DNA from: Engraulis encrasicolus
Lineage: Eukaryota; Chordata; Actinopteri; Clupeiformes; Engraulidae
Assembly (NCBI RefSeq): GCF_034702125.1
Contig: NC_085872.1
Span: forward strand, 25,732,002 to 25,796,001
Direction: 5' to 3'
Length of the DNA stretch: 64,000 nt
Within the stretch, counting starts at the first letter, position 1. Each line of letters begins with the position of its first letter. Shown piece after piece: positions 1 to 55,892 of the stretch. Made by a program: the position numbers and the translations under genes. The notes below the pieces were generated by a model, which made no database searches, was not told the DNA's origin, and saw only the letters and a program-made list of their open reading frames with translations.

Positions 1-20
1 ATTTTTGAAAAGAAGTTCAT

Positions 21-291
21 TTTACACCTCCCCTTGAGTTAAATGATTGAGGTGTACATTTCTTCTCTATTTGCAGTCGTTCTCTGAGTCTGGCAGTGCA
101 AACTTCACCTCCAAGCTAGCAATTACTGTAACATTGAGTCCTATTAGACCAGACAGCTGTTAGCTGGTCTCATAGGATCCAATGTTAATTGCTAGCTTGG
201 ATGTAGAATTTGCACTGCCATACTCAGCGAATGGCTGGAATTACAGGAGAAATGTACACCTCAATCATTAAAGTCAAGGAGAGGTGTAAAA
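21..291. repeat. Fold-back (MITE-like) element
   Basis: Two long inverted arms, about 21-145 and 160-291, match at most positions; for example GCTAGCAATT, GGCAGTGCAAA and TGATTGAGGTGTACATTTCT each recur in reverse complement. The centre is a short loop (GACCAGACAGCTG). It lies in the map4 intron before exon 401. Confidence 0.8.
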
Positions 292-400
292 ATTTCCACA
301 AATGGCACAATATCACTTTACGTAAGCACTTTATCAAGCATAGCATTTATTTCCATTTCTTTATTGAGAAAGCCTCTTGCCTTTGTCTGTCCATCTCCAG

Positions 401-29295
<28,895 letters not shown>

Positions 29296-29648
29296 GTCTT
29301 AGCAGCGGAGCTATGGCGGGAGCGCACTAGCTCACGTGGACCACAGCGCTATCATCTCCTGGCCCTCCCCTTCCCGAGTGGCAGCCTCCCCCGCCCCCCC
29401 CACACACCTACCCACTTATGGAGCACCTCTCTCAGTGTCTCTCTGGGGTCCACCACCAACACAACACTCCTCCGAGTTCAACTGGCCCAGTGCAAACGAG
29501 GGGACCTATCCACACACACACACACCTTCTCCCATGTCACCTCATCCTTATGATTATTATTGTTTTATAATGCGTATGTTTAACAAGCAACAGAGCTGAT
29601 GTGAATGAAGCATTTCCATCAGTATACAGCACATATAAAGCCAGTACG

Positions 29649-29838
<190 letters not shown>

Positions 29839-31378
29839 CGCACAAGCAGACACTAGGCATTTACCGCAGAGAACCCCATTACTCCGTTTTCTTTCTCCTC
29901 CACCGTCATTCTCTCTGTCCACTGGGACTTCTCTCATTGTGCTCTGACGTATCCGTCGGCAACTCAGCACAGGTCAGAGCTCTGGAAAGACAAAAGGTTT
30001 CAAAACACATGGGTCTCGGTCTCCTCTGGGATTGTACTGGCTTTTTTATTTTTACAAAACTATGGGATATAAATATATTATATGAAATGGTCTGTGGTAC
30101 ATGTTTGGGATCGGACCCCGTCTGGATACTGTCATGCTAGGTTTAGTCAGCGAAAGAGTGTAGCTATCCTACCTTCTCCTACAAGTCCTGACACAGAGAT
30201 GTCTGCGCCCCCTTGCTGCTTTTGTAAAGACCACTTATCCTTGGTTTCCTGCGGCCTTGTGGCGTACCCGTACCCCGCCGTCGCCCGCACTTTTAATTGG
30301 TGTTTAGACAATGCTTTCCCTTTGAATGACCTGAGCACATGCAACTCAGCCGTACGACGCAGCTGTACCTTAACTTGACTTAACTTACGTGTTGCCAACA
30401 CGTGGCGCCGCCTCCCGTCCCGTCCCGGGAGAACCCCAGAATTCACTTGAGATGTAGCTTCTCACATCATACTATGGCAATTAGTTTAAGCACCCTTTAT
30501 CGTGAGCATGTGGGGCTGTCTTTGAACCCTGATGAAAATGGGACTAGCCATGCAGCCAGCATTCACCCAGTCTCCCCCCCCCCTTTTAAACCCTCCTCCC
30601 ATGTGTTTATTCTTCACTTTAGATGATAATCCCGTGGTCGACCCCTAAACAGCACTCTGAACTATTAGAAACTTGTAGGCTCTTTGAACAGTAGGATATT
30701 TACTTCTCTGTATCGTGTTTGCGTAAAATTTTAAAAAAAAATACTGTAACAATGAGCTGTATCATATGTTGTGTCATCATCGGCCCACTTCTTTCTCTCA
30801 TTGTACCATCTCTCTCAATGCAATATTGTGGTCTTGGCTGATGAGGCACACAAGCAAAAGGCCTCCAAGTGCACAGGAACATGCAGTGAAATCTCCACTG
30901 GGGCACGGCAGGCGCAGCATGCATCCCCACGTACAGGGCACATAGACAGGACATGTTAGGAGAGAGAGAGAGAGAGAGACAGGGGGGAGAGAAGGCGCCA
31001 GGTGGTAGAATGAAATGTCTCCTGTGGGGAGTGGGCAGGATGTGGGGTCTTGTTTACAAATTATTATATAAGGCTTTGTCCAGCTTCAAAAAGGCACACA
31101 CTGTAATATGTAAAGAAACACTAATGTTACTTAAATGTCCCTGAAAGACTTACTGCGGGCGAATGCCTAGCAGATTGGGAGATATTGTTTTCAAAAAACA
31201 CCATTGTTATTACTTCTTATTTCTTTGGTGGACAAATGTCAAGCCTCACCAAAATGAGAAAATTATAAATAGTATTTGCCTCACTGGTAAAGGAGTCAGA
31301 TTGTCAAGTGCAAATGGCAATATTGGGAACCATAGTCTAAACACAGGGTGTTAAATCAGCCAACTCCTATCCTGAAAA

Positions 31379-31412
31379 TATCAAGATTCAAGATTGTGAA
31401 TTTTTATTTTGA
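31379..31412 (-). mobile_element. Antisense LINE-like 3' tail fragment
   Basis: On the minus strand it ends AATCTTGAATCTTGATA after a TCAAAATAAAAA segment, like the tail at 14217-14262. Confidence 0.4.
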
Positions 31413-32194
31413 CTTCCTCGCCAGTACTATTATGGTACTGTTGAGCTTTGAGTATTTTTTTTTAATTTGTGATGCGTATGGAAACTCCAATGAATCCGTA
31501 TTGATTGAAGTGGAAAGGGTTGAATGAGGAGAAACCCTCTTGTAACAGTTGCTGCTGACCGTGTACTAGTAACGCCTCTGAAGTATGCTTGCACTAGAGT
31601 ACTAGGTATGCTGTACGCCCCCCCAACCCCCAATGAAGTATTCCTACCACATTCAGTACTTTCGACATGTTCCTTGGTACACTTGCATTGTGGGTATTTA
31701 ATTGTCAGTGAAGCATACTGTGTAGATAGAGAGGGTGTCATGACAACTTGACTATGGCCCACGGCCATGTAGAAAGCTCTCTGTAACAACTTTAGTAGGG
31801 GTAAAGCAATCATTTGGAAAAAAAGCACCTTATAGCTTGTGTATTTATATCAAAAAGTGTTCAACAAATTAGTCCGTGAGGTAGGAAAAAAGACATCCAG
31901 TCATCCCTTTAGATTGGAATAGATTTTTTTTTCCCCAAAAATGACTGAAACTACTGTACAAATAAAAATGAATCAACCATGTAAACATGGAGCAGGGGTG
32001 GATAGCGTGTGTTCTGTGAGATCGGCAGGTTGTTTGCAAGTGTAGTAAGTAGTGTGTGAGTGGGCTCTGCTATGGAGCAGTCCTGTCTGCTGTCCCTTTT
32101 GGTGGCAAGTGTGCACCGTGCAGTGCTTTGCATCTGTTTTTGGTTGTTGTGCTTTTGGGTAGCTTCTGTTCTGCTCAGATAACTTAGTCTGTCA

Positions 32195-32196
<2 letters not shown>

Positions 32197-32262
<66 letters not shown>
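32197..32262. repeat. (CT)n microsatellite in map4 3' UTR
   Basis: About 33 CT units. Confidence 0.95.
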
Positions 32263-32266
<4 letters not shown>

Positions 32267-33481
32267 TCTGTCGGGTGTCTCACCTCTCGGACGCTCAGTC
32301 ACTGCTTGCACCCTTCCAACGCAATGAGTACCCCACTGTTAAATTGCAGACAATTTATCATCTTTGTCACCAGGGAAACTATACAGAAAACAAAAATATA
32401 GTAAGATTAAATCTTGATTCGGCCTTAAATTGTGGACTGACATAAAAGCTGTGGATTCTTTCAGAACTTTCTCTGGACAGTATGTAATGCTTAAGCGTAT
32501 CTGCCTTTTTTTTAAAGAAAGGGCTGGTGAACAAGAATGTTTTTAAAAATGCAATGTATTAAGATGTAAGGAATATACTGTATATGTATACAGGATTTTT
32601 TTTGTTTTCTTTTTGGTCTGTCGTTATAAAACTACAGTAATAATGGGTATCACACTCAACAAATGACTAGACAGCTATAGACATCCTTTTGTTTATCTAT
32701 GGGGACACGTGACTCAAGGGTGCCGACATTTTCGGCCGCCACCTTGCTAGATATCTGCCTTGTGCACAGTGCTCTTTTATATACCCCGTCATTCATAGGG
32801 TTCAAATTAAATCTGCATGGACAATAACTGCTTCTCAAACAAATGCTGCTTATATAATTGTATAGTCTAATTCTACTCAGAAGTTGAATTCTATAGTTTC
32901 AAAAGTTTTTAGCCATATGATCACTACAGGCATTCCTGACTGACTGGGACATGTGCCATGCCGTAAGAGTAAACTTGAAGTGTGTAACACCTCTATCTGG
33001 CAGCATGGAACAAACAGAAATACGGGCGAGAGGTTGAATATTATGTGTAACTTGTAACCACCACCCTCCCCCTCCAGCCAAACGAACAGCTATAGCAATT
33101 CTCCACCTGCTGCACCCCAACACACACACACAGTCAGTGAATGTTGCTGAGATGTCCATTCCACTCCTCTTTCTATGAGACTAATAATAGTTTGTCTTGT
33201 TGCATGTGGTGCAGTGAAAGTACCGTAGGTAGTGCGCTCCTGTAGACCACCGAGGAGCCCCCTATAGTTGTGCACCTGCTCAACAGGCTCGTTGAAGTGT
33301 GTACTTGCTATTTGAAACACCATAAGAGCATGCGCAGTGGACAATGGAGTGTAGACATCAGTCTCCGTAGACTGGATTCATTGTCTCCCCTTTTATTTTT
33401 TTGAGATGTAATTTTTTTTCTGTATGGAAGAGAAGTTCATTGTGATTAATTGTTAACTAGTGATGTGAATATTAATCATAA

Positions 33482-33497
33482 AATAAAATCAAATAAA
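33482..33497 (+). terminator. Probable map4 polyadenylation signals (two AATAAA)
   Basis: AATAAA at 33482-33487 and again at 33492-33497, in an A/T-rich stretch followed by a T-rich, GT-containing stretch (ttttctttgtgtctttg). This is the last good tandem signal before the convergent myosin gene. Confidence 0.5.
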
Positions 33498-33509
33498 AAG
33501 TTTTCTTTG

Positions 33510-34640
33510 TGTCTTTGTTTTCTTTGAAAAGAATGCATAGCTTGAAAAAAACATCAATTCTGTATTTCTTTGTGTACTGTATGTACAATATACTGTCAAT
33601 GAAATGGTATTACAGTTCTGTGCACAGGTCGATATCCGACATGCATCATTTATATTCATCAGCAGCATTGACAGCTTCAGTACACAATAAAAGCTGTCAT
33701 ATTTATTCATTATTACGCCTGTAATCAATAATTAATTAATCATGTAATGCAATAGACATACAGTATGTTTGCTATAATTCAGTATGCACATTTCTACATA
33801 TGGAATCATCCAAAAAATTGTATTGAATCTATTTAAAACGTATTGAGTATTGCAATAATAAGGTAACCTATTACCACATTTGGTCTGGGATACAACTACA
33901 GCACTACAAATGCTAAGGAATATTACTTTCATACTCCTTTACATTCCTTTTCCCAATGCTTACATGGACAGTTCAATTTGCAGTTGGCTTCAGGAGATGA
34001 CGCTGATGTGCAGATGCTGTATATGCTGCCTTGCTGTGGCCCACTGATGCATTGCTGCTGGTGATGCTGATGCTGGCTTAGGTTTGGACATGTAAGGTCA
34101 CATTTGCTTCCCAAAATATAGCCTACACTTTCTATTTCACTTGTTCACAGTGGCTTGGTAGAAAATGAAGACTGCATGGATATTCCTGAAGAGGATGCAG
34201 TCACATTTGTTTTTATATATTATTTCAATACATTTTGACTACCAGGTGATTATTTCCTACAACATGCCTATTTTCACTGTATACACAGTGTCATTCAAAG
34301 TCATATCATGACATATGTCTATCTCATAGTCACGCTATTGGAAGCCTGTAATGTTTAAAAATATTAATGAGCATTATTACTGTATGTCCCTGACAAAAAT
34401 GTTATGATAGTTTAATACTGTTTGCATAGTACAAGGACCAAGGGAGTGCAGAAAAATATATTCATGTACATATGGTAAAAGTGCAATTCGGATTAAAATG
34501 AGCACAAATTCATTAATTAAGACCTAACGGGTCAAAAAAATTTACAGACTCGCCAACGCTGTTGAAGGTAAATAAATACACATAGGTGTGGCAGCTGGTC
34601 TTAAAGATTAAGACAGAAGTAATGACAAGAAACAAAATGT
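33510..34640. other. Convergent intergenic spacer between map4 and myosin A
   Basis: About 1.1 kb of A/T-rich DNA between the two poly(A) regions. No gene, repeat family or structured RNA was recognised. Confidence 0.55.
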
Positions 34641-34652
34641 CTCTCCTCATTG

Positions 34653-34658
34653 TTTATT
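34653..34658 (-). terminator. Myosin A polyadenylation signal
   Basis: AATAAA on the minus strand (TTTATT on plus) about 160 bases after the stop codon, in the usual position for the short 3' UTRs of sarcomeric myosins. Confidence 0.75.
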
Positions 34659-34817
34659 CTACCGACACATGCAAAGTGTACAGAACTATACTACTTGAGA
34701 AGACTTAAACAGCTATTGATTTTGATTATCATGACATCAGAAAACATGGAGTGATCTGAAAAACAGGGGTGTGCTTCAGGAAGATTGAATGTTGTGAACA
34801 TAATACTTGTGATGTAT

Positions 34818-48248
<13,431 letters not shown>

Positions 48249-48356
48249 CCTTGCGTCTGTGGAGAAGAGGGAGAGAGGTTTCACAATGGCTGCTGTCACA
48301 AAGTTGTCCCATATCACTAAAGGCTGCATTCATAATGTAGATAAGTAAATGCTTAC

Positions 48357-48397
48357 CGGACCTCTTGTTCACCCCAAAAGGAGATCAAAATGTGTGA
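48357..48397 (-). other. Probable noncoding 5' exon 2 of myosin A
   Basis: On the minus strand a CAG acceptor at 48398-48400 and donor GTAAGC at 48356 bound 41 bases with no ATG. The coding exon itself starts after an acceptor ctccacag, eight bases before the ATG (exon start 48256). Split 5' leaders are usual in sarcomeric myosin genes. Confidence 0.5.
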
Positions 48398-48632
48398 CTG
48401 AGCCTTAAAAAGATTATTAAAGCAGTTAGTCTAAATTCACTGTGTTTATTATTGCAATACACTACACTTTGTGTCATCAGGTTTAAAATATACAGCTATA
48501 TCTATACTCAATGCAAACATTTTAGCTGTGGTAATGCCCCAATTATCATTCCAATTCTGTTAGGAGATAATCTGTCACTTGGCATTGTATGCCTGTCCCA
48601 ATAATAATAGCGCAGTCCCTATATCAACCTAC

Positions 48633-48662
48633 CTGATGATGGAGATTTCTTGTCTTTGTTTT
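48633..48662 (-). other. Probable noncoding 5' exon 1 of myosin A
   Basis: Lies about 25-30 bases after the TATA box and ends at a good donor, CATCAG|gtaggt. The upstream edge (the transcription start) is estimated from the TATA spacing. Confidence 0.5.
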
Positions 48663-48681
48663 CTGACCGCTGCCTCTTGTT

Positions 48682-48715
48682 ACATATATATAGAAAGGCC
48701 GGTCTCCAAATATGG
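48682..48715 (-). promoter_or_regulatory. Myosin A core promoter: TATA box and CArG box
   Basis: On the minus strand a TATA box (CTATATATATG, 48682-48693) is preceded by CCATATTTGG at 48706-48715. The latter is a perfect CC(A/T)6GG serum response factor site, about 13 bases upstream. SRF sites are typical of muscle promoters. The order and spacing to the noncoding exon fit a transcription start near 48660. Confidence 0.7.
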
Positions 48716-50315
48716 CAATGGACCTAAGGCATTAGTGTAGCAGATTAGAAAACAAGGGTCCCATTTGCCAGAGGGATGGGTTTCTTGTTTTTCTGTGTTT
48801 GCCCTTTTGACCAACCAAAGGTTGGGACAAAGCTGGGAGGAACAATGGGCTGGTGGAGTTCAAGTGAGGCAGTCGGGTGGGGTAAGGGGAGCGGGATGAA
48901 ACGGGCTGCTCCTGCCCCATCAGCATCAGTTGCCGTCCCTTATTAGGGATAAAGTTATGGAGACCGCATGTGCCCGCATGGCAACGCATAAATACAGAAT
49001 GGGAATTCCATCTGTTGCCTTGGTGACCCTTCTTGGTCACCCTGTGGCCTGAAACATGATTTTATTTGTTTTCGCAACTTGTCATTGTATTTGTTCAGGT
49101 ATTTACACAGCTCATTTGTGTGCTTGGTATGTTTGTTCGGTTAAAATGCCATGTTCATTCGTTATGCCATGACCTGTCTGTGTCTATCACTCATGTGCTA
49201 TGCACAAAAATGATCAGCAGAACACAGTCGAAGCATGATACACTGACGTCGTGACGGAGCATGATTGATAAGCTAAGTTAAGAGCATCTTATCTTACCTA
49301 GCCGATTATATCATTCACGGCGTGCGAACAACAGAGAATTTAATAACGCTCTAAGTGCTTGAAATTAGTTTGAGCTCGTCCACAATGACAGGGCTGTGAC
49401 AATGTGACACTGACATATCCATGTCAAGAGGAGTGTTGGAGGCGTCACTGCATTGTTGCAGCTGTTCCTTGGTGAGGTCTACAGGAGGGCCAAGGTCACT
49501 GCTGGCTCATACATACTCCACGAGTGACTTAATGGCCAATGAACACGCTATCCTCAGCCTCATCTTGTTGTCACGGCATTGTTTCCTTCCTTTTATCCTT
49601 GAGGACAAAGATAACCCTGTGAAATTCTTGCCGGGTCACTCTCACTGATAGAGATGGGCAGCTTGTTGGACACTTTGATCTCTGAACCCCGTCTTTGTTG
49701 GCTGTGGGATGAACACCAACAGGTGATCTGCTTTGCCAGTGGGCATAAATAAAGGGCGAGAGACAGGCCCGCTGGACTTGCCGGACTTTGCTGCCCTTAG
49801 TTCTCTTCTTAAATCACTGGCCAGCTCTGCAGAAATCCTTAATGATTTGACTGTGATGTACATTGTGTGTTTTTATAGAAACAACCAGAATATAAACATG
49901 CTGAGGTAGACAATAACTCAGCGTGCCTAAATGGCTGCATGGCATACAAGAGTCATGGAGGATTGTAGCCATCAAATGCACGACATTTAGTTCAACTGTG
50001 TTTTATTTTTATTTCTTTTTTTTATCATTTGTTTTACTTTTGTTTTCTTTTTCTTAAAATAGATGTTCTTATTCTAGGAGCCCCAAAGTATGGTGACACT
50101 CATCCACAGACTGTTCTCTCATAAATATTTTGGCTTTGCCTCACAGTTGTGCAAACTCCAAAGTCTGGATTGTAAATGCCATTCTGTTGGCAGCACTGTC
50201 CACTTGGGTCTCATACCCATGCAGAACACAACACAGCATCCTCAGTCAAGCAGAGTGGAAGTTAACAGTTCGTGGGTGGTTGCTTTTATTATTTTGTTTA
50301 ATGTCTGAAAAAAAG

Positions 50316-50461
50316 CTACTTGTCCACTACAGGTCTTAAGAAGATACCCACAGACGTTTGAAACCCCCTGAATAGTTAACAGCAAAGTACACTATTCACT
50401 ACAGGTCTAAAGGAGATGCCCACAGACGTTTGAAACCCCCTGAATAGTTTACAGCAAAGTA
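50316..50461. repeat. Two-copy tandem repeat of about 72 bp
   Basis: Two copies sharing CACTACAGGTCT, CCCACAGACGTTTGAAACCC and AACAGCAAAGTAC, in the intergenic region. Confidence 0.85.
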
Positions 50462-51006
50462 CGACCAAGCCTCTCATAGCAACAGTTGGGAAATACAGCA
50501 ATCCATAAAGTCTAAAAATACATTTTGCAAAAGAAGAGTGGTCTAGATTTCCAGAAGACGGGTACTTGCTCCTCCTGCTCTGCATGTACGATCACAATAA
50601 AATATGCAGCTATTTCAGCTATTTTCTTGGCAAATTGATGTGGCAGGAAATAAGAGGTACCAAATATATATTTCGGTTTTTTTTAGGAATATTGTAAAGC
50701 TTTTCCTGTGCCGTATTGGTGCTCTCCTGACATATGTACAAGACAAGAGGCATGAGCTTGTAATTACCCGGGCTTCCCTTGCTTCTGAATAGCAATGCAG
50801 TGTGTTGCCCATTAGCAAAGGGTGTCCACTTGTCATTACAATTACAGACACTAAATCATCATCTCAGAGGCCATGTGTCTACCACAGGTCAACACAACTG
50901 CTAACTGTCAGTGTCGCTGAGGTGTCATGGGATTTACAGTCTGTCACTTTGGTCCTCACCTGCCTCTTAAAGCAGACACGCATGTGCCACCCAGACCACT
51001 CCTTAA

Positions 51007-51031
51007 CCCCCCCCCCCCCCCCCCCCCCCCC
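51007..51031. repeat. Poly(C) run
   Basis: About 25 consecutive C; the exact length is likely uncertain in assembly. Confidence 0.9.
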
Positions 51032-53925
51032 AAAAGGGGGCCAAGGGTCATGCCCAGCTTAAATCGTCACCCCCATTATCTCGTCATCGCCACACTCCTG
51101 TGTGGACCGCAGATGACAGCGGCTTTCTTTCCTCAAGCCACGCACCTCACTCATGTCGCCCATATTACCCCGTCATTGTCAAGGTCACATATCTCCTTGA
51201 TGACACATTGAAGGAATATGTCCCAGCTACTTAAAAACACAAGTACTAATATTGGAGTGGATTGATCCCTTATCTGTGCAAGTGGTTTAGTAGTAACTTC
51301 ACTTCTATCATTCCTTGACTTGCCAATTGGCATTGCATCATCGTCATCTTTTGTATGCTGTAGATGTTAACACCAGTTCTGGAACGGGGTGCAGACAGTG
51401 GTATATAAATAGTGATCATATCTGAAAGCACGACACCTTGATTACATTCTGCATTGAAGTAGACTGACATCCCACTGTGAGTTTAATGATTTTACCTGGT
51501 ACTTAGTTGATAGTTTTTACCGTGATTAACTATTTAAGACAAATGTTTACTATTTCAGTCCCTTTTTAGCTCAACATTCATCTTCAAAGAAAGAAGTCGT
51601 GTTGTTTGAATGCACAGTGATATCAGATAATTAAATGCAAGCGAATAGTGATTTAGTTGGATTATAAATGTTTGTGTTAACATTTCCCTTCGATGTAAGA
51701 CAAGCAATGCATATTAAAGTAACACAAGACCACGCTCTCATTTTGCACACACAGAAATTGTTTCAGCTGCTTGAGTGGCATATGCATTAGAACACTGTCC
51801 ACACTGTTATCTTTCACACCAGGTCTACGCCAGAGTAGCCTAGTTAGACATTCCCAGAAGTGTGTTTATGCACTGGGCTTATGGAATAGAAATACAAGTG
51901 ATGTGTTGATACAAGCGTATCTATGTGTATCGTGTATCCTCCAAAGCATGCTAATTGTGTAACATAGGAATGAATATGTGTGTGGTTTTGGCTTGTGTGA
52001 CAGCCCTTCAGTAACTACAGTACTCTGCACCTGGCAAGATACATATTGTGATGAATGAGCAGTCCTCTTAACTGTGGCCACGTGTAATTTAAGAACTGTA
52101 TTCAGACGTGTAAGAATTCACACCTAGGATGCTCAGTACAGTCCCCCCCACCCTGCTGTCCCTTAGCTGTAGAGGAGCCAGTGAACACTGTAGTGGGACA
52201 TTCATTTCATACACTCACCGCTAGCAGGGTAAGAGCTCTCTGCTGTTTCAATTACCTAGCATTTGATGGCTGAATAGGTTTGACTGTAGTGAATCAATAA
52301 TAACTTCAAGTGTGTCTTAAACAGTGGATGTAATATTAATGGTATTGAATAAGCATGTGATTTGCGTTTGGGAGGAAAGCATCATGATTACTAAAATTGT
52401 ATTGTAAGTTTTGTGACTTTGTGAGTTTTCTTTATGTTCTGTTGAATGCGGACAACAGATTTATTGAACAGAAACATTAAATTAAGAGTTGTGTTGAGTG
52501 TTCTTCACATCGTATTTGACAGATGGCATGATAACTTCATCATACGTTTTGGAAGATAATCCCTAAATCTGGCACATTCTTTGTCGCTGTCTCTCTCTAA
52601 AGGGATCATTTTGCCACCTGGCCTGTCTAGTCAAAGAGCCAATTTGATGTGAACTGCACCAGAAGAGCCATGTTCACACACAGTTAGGTAAGACTGTTAA
52701 TTCTGTGAAATTCCTACAGTATACTGTACACTGTCAGAGTTAACATTTTACTCAGCCCTGTTTTGGATTAAAGTAAGATGTACTTCTAAATTTAACACAG
52801 TCGTCCACAATAAGTCAGAAAGTCAGAAATGCACACAACTCCCAGGAAAACACAGCCCTTCATTTAATCTTTGCAGTATACAGAGACTGGTGTTAAATTA
52901 CTAATTCGTAAAATGCTTGATAGTCTTATTTTTATTTTTATATAATTATATAACATACTAAGCTGGGAACAATGGGAGTGAACACTGCCACATATTGATC
53001 ACACATTAGTCTGCACAAAATGTGGTATTATTTATTTATACCTCATACTTCAGGTGTGCTGTAAGATTAGTGGGTAGGCCTAGTTCCATGCAAATAATGA
53101 CTTGGTACTGTAGTTGCAGTGAGCTCCGAGACACCAAGTGGAGTTCCTTCCTGCAATATATGTTTCCATGGAAATGGAAAGGCTGTTAGTCCTATTGTCT
53201 CCTGTTTGTATTTAAGATTTAAGCACTTAGTTTAGCTATACAAACTACTGACATGATTGATTGAATTGCTACTTTGTGGCAAAAAATATCATTGAAATAA
53301 TGTAACCATTCATTTAGCTGTTACCAACTCTCTAAATTAGCACCTGGCAACCAATTTTGCTTTTTCAAAGTAGAATTTACCAGCCACTTTGGTTGGTGCG
53401 GAGTGAATAGTGTGAATAAATTGTATTACAGTAGTTAGCCTTTGCCCGGGAGAGAGAGCCCTCCCCTCCCTGCTGGACATTAAAATGACCAGGTATCTGA
53501 CAGTTTGCTTTGTCCTCCTTACAGCTTGCAAGATTTTTCCGAGTTACAAGGTTGCCAACTCTGCTTACTTTGAGCGTCTTGGGCTTTTTTATATAGATGT
53601 GGATTGCAGATTTTTTTTTTCCCAAGTACACACGGCCAATGATGAAATCAGCATTTCATATGAGAACTATGCTTAAATGCTTGTTTTATTTTGGTCAGGA
53701 GAAATGACTTGGTATATTTGTGATAGGCTGATGGAATCTACTCGCTACATTGGCAGGTGATGGGAAAAAAGTTCATTTAGAGCCCTGGCTATTACTGTTA
53801 TGTTACACTTAAAATGTGTAAGTACTTTACAATTGAATTAATATTTCAGATCTACTTCAAAGTTAACCACCACCTTATCCAATCAGAAAAGACTTTTCTA
53901 TTGTTAAGGAGGAAAGGTTAATGCA

Positions 53926-54462
53926 TACAGGGTGTCCTAAAAATGTATACACTTTGTAAAATACTGTTAGAAAAAAAGGTGTCTGTTAATATTACTTTGT
54001 CACCATCTGCTCTGAACTGACATCCATTCTGGCCCAGGGACTGCTGATAATGTGAATCACACACAACTCTGTTGGTTTTTATTGTGCATTCACTTTCAAT
54101 AGCTTCATTCACTTTCAGGTAGTGTATAATAGCATAGACCTTGGACATCAGTTGTTATTACAGTACATTACATTAGTAGCATACACTTTTAAACAGAGCG
54201 ACTTACAAAGAAGTGTGGGATCAAAATATGTTATGCAGTGATTGTTAAAACCCAAGACAAATTTCCCCCCTGGGGACAATAAAGTACACTCTAACTCTAA
54301 CTCTAAAATACAGTTGGAGAGTAGGTACAGAATAGGCAGTACAGATTGAGTGACAAAACAATAACATAATGCCTGTGAATTCTTTTATGCAACTACAAAG
54401 ATTGTAATATTTTACAGTGATTAAAAGTGTGTACCGCCGCTATACATTTTTGGGATGTGCCG
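53926..54462. mobile_element. Possible mariner-like remnant
   Basis: The left side begins TACAGGGTGTCCTAAAAATG; the right side carries an inverted CATTTTTGGGATGTGCC. A LINE-like tail (54253-54306) sits inside. There is no transposase frame. The ends match only in part. Confidence 0.35.
54253..54306 (+). mobile_element. 3' tail of an L2/CR1-like LINE (fragment)
   Basis: AAGACAAATTTCCCCCC, TGGGGACAATAAAG, then repeated CTAACT units, the same architecture as at 14217-14262. Confidence 0.5.
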
Positions 54463-55805
54463 CTTAGTGCAGATTTTGATTTGTCAGGAGAATATTTTGT
54501 TTTCCACACACCGTGCTGTTCCGTCTTGTTGGGGCGTCTCTGAAGTAATCTAGTAGTTAGGAAATGGATCACACTCAGTTTTTCTTCTTTTCGTGTTGTT
54601 TTCTTTTTATTTTAACATTGCAGGGACTGACATGACAGACGTTTCGGCTGCACAGAGCCTTCTTCAGTGTCACCTGAAGGTTTCAGGAGAATTCAGGAAA
54701 ATATTTTGCCATGAAAAGGTGTGCCTACTCAAAATTAATACTTAAGAATCCTATTGATATAATAGAACAGGGAGCCCAGTGTCCATATTCACATGCCGTC
54801 GTGACCTAGTTGTTGTTGTTTTTTACAAAGGAACTCTTGGGAGTACATGTATGACAAGATTGACCTTTAAATGTCAAATGTCAATGTCAACACAGAGGGG
54901 GTCTGCACACTGTATACAGTATGTCCAAGTTTATGTGTGATTTTTTTTGTAGTTCTGTAGCAATGTGCATGATGTACTGTATTGCACTACTTTTCATACA
55001 TTTGCTTGACATTTTGTCACTTTCAAGCAGATGGATCCTGATTCATGCCTCATGATCAAATGGTCATGTTCTTAAATGTTAAAAGCAAGTTTCAGTAATA
55101 CCTGTATGTCATTCATAACTATCATGTAGCTTCTTTATTGAATTAATTCGAAACTCCAGAATACATAATCACATTGCACTGATTTGGCAATTTTATCCAT
55201 AGCCACATAGTTATTTAGCTGTAAGGTATTGGTGACAGCCCCTGGAGCAATGTGGTGGTAGGTGCTGTGCTCAAGGGCACTTCTTCAACCATGGATGAGG
55301 ATTACTGGAGACGTCCCACATTAACCCTATGTACAAGATTCACACCTGCAACCTTCCAACCTTTGTCAGCCAAAAAGGCCCTCCCTAACCATTACCTAAC
55401 TGTTGTAATTTAGACCAAGGATCACTTTGTCCAATAAAATATTTTTCAGGGACGACCTGTCAAGTCACTGGCCCACTCATAACTGCAAGTATTAGGCACA
55501 GCAAACTTATAAGTTACATAATAGGTGCATAATTGACAGGGCTGTAATTGTAGTGAAAGAACATTGTGGTGAAAGAACAATATCATAGACATATTAGACG
55601 TATAACAATGTTACAAATTTAGCTAGCTTATCTTTTAAATATTGGCTGCATTTGTAGAAATCCCCTCTACTAGGACCACGTCAGCTCTCTCACAAGCCAC
55701 CAGTGGTCCTCGGACCACACATTTAGAAACACTGCTGTATAAAACCACACGGAAAAATCAGTCATCATAAAAACACTCAGCTCCATGACCGTATTGCAGC
55801 ACATC

Positions 55806-55811
55806 TTTATT
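55806..55811 (-). terminator. Myosin B polyadenylation signal
   Basis: AATAAA on the minus strand about 85 bases after the stop codon. Confidence 0.7.
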
Positions 55812-55892
55812 TATAAGTGTCTTGAACACAAATAAGTTAACTCAAAAGAGACTCTGGCGCAGCGTGGAGTCTCCAGTAGACATATCGGAGCT

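Larger units (their letters stand above)
48720..55800. other. Intergenic region between myosins A and B
   Basis: No exon-like open frame with family similarity was seen on either strand. It holds a tandem 72-bp repeat (50316-50461), a poly(C) run (51007-51031), a mariner-like end (53926) and a LINE-like tail (54253). The 3' end of B is at about 55.8 kb and the promoter of A at 48.7 kb, so regulatory DNA for A must lie here, but only the core promoter could be recognised. Confidence 0.6.
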
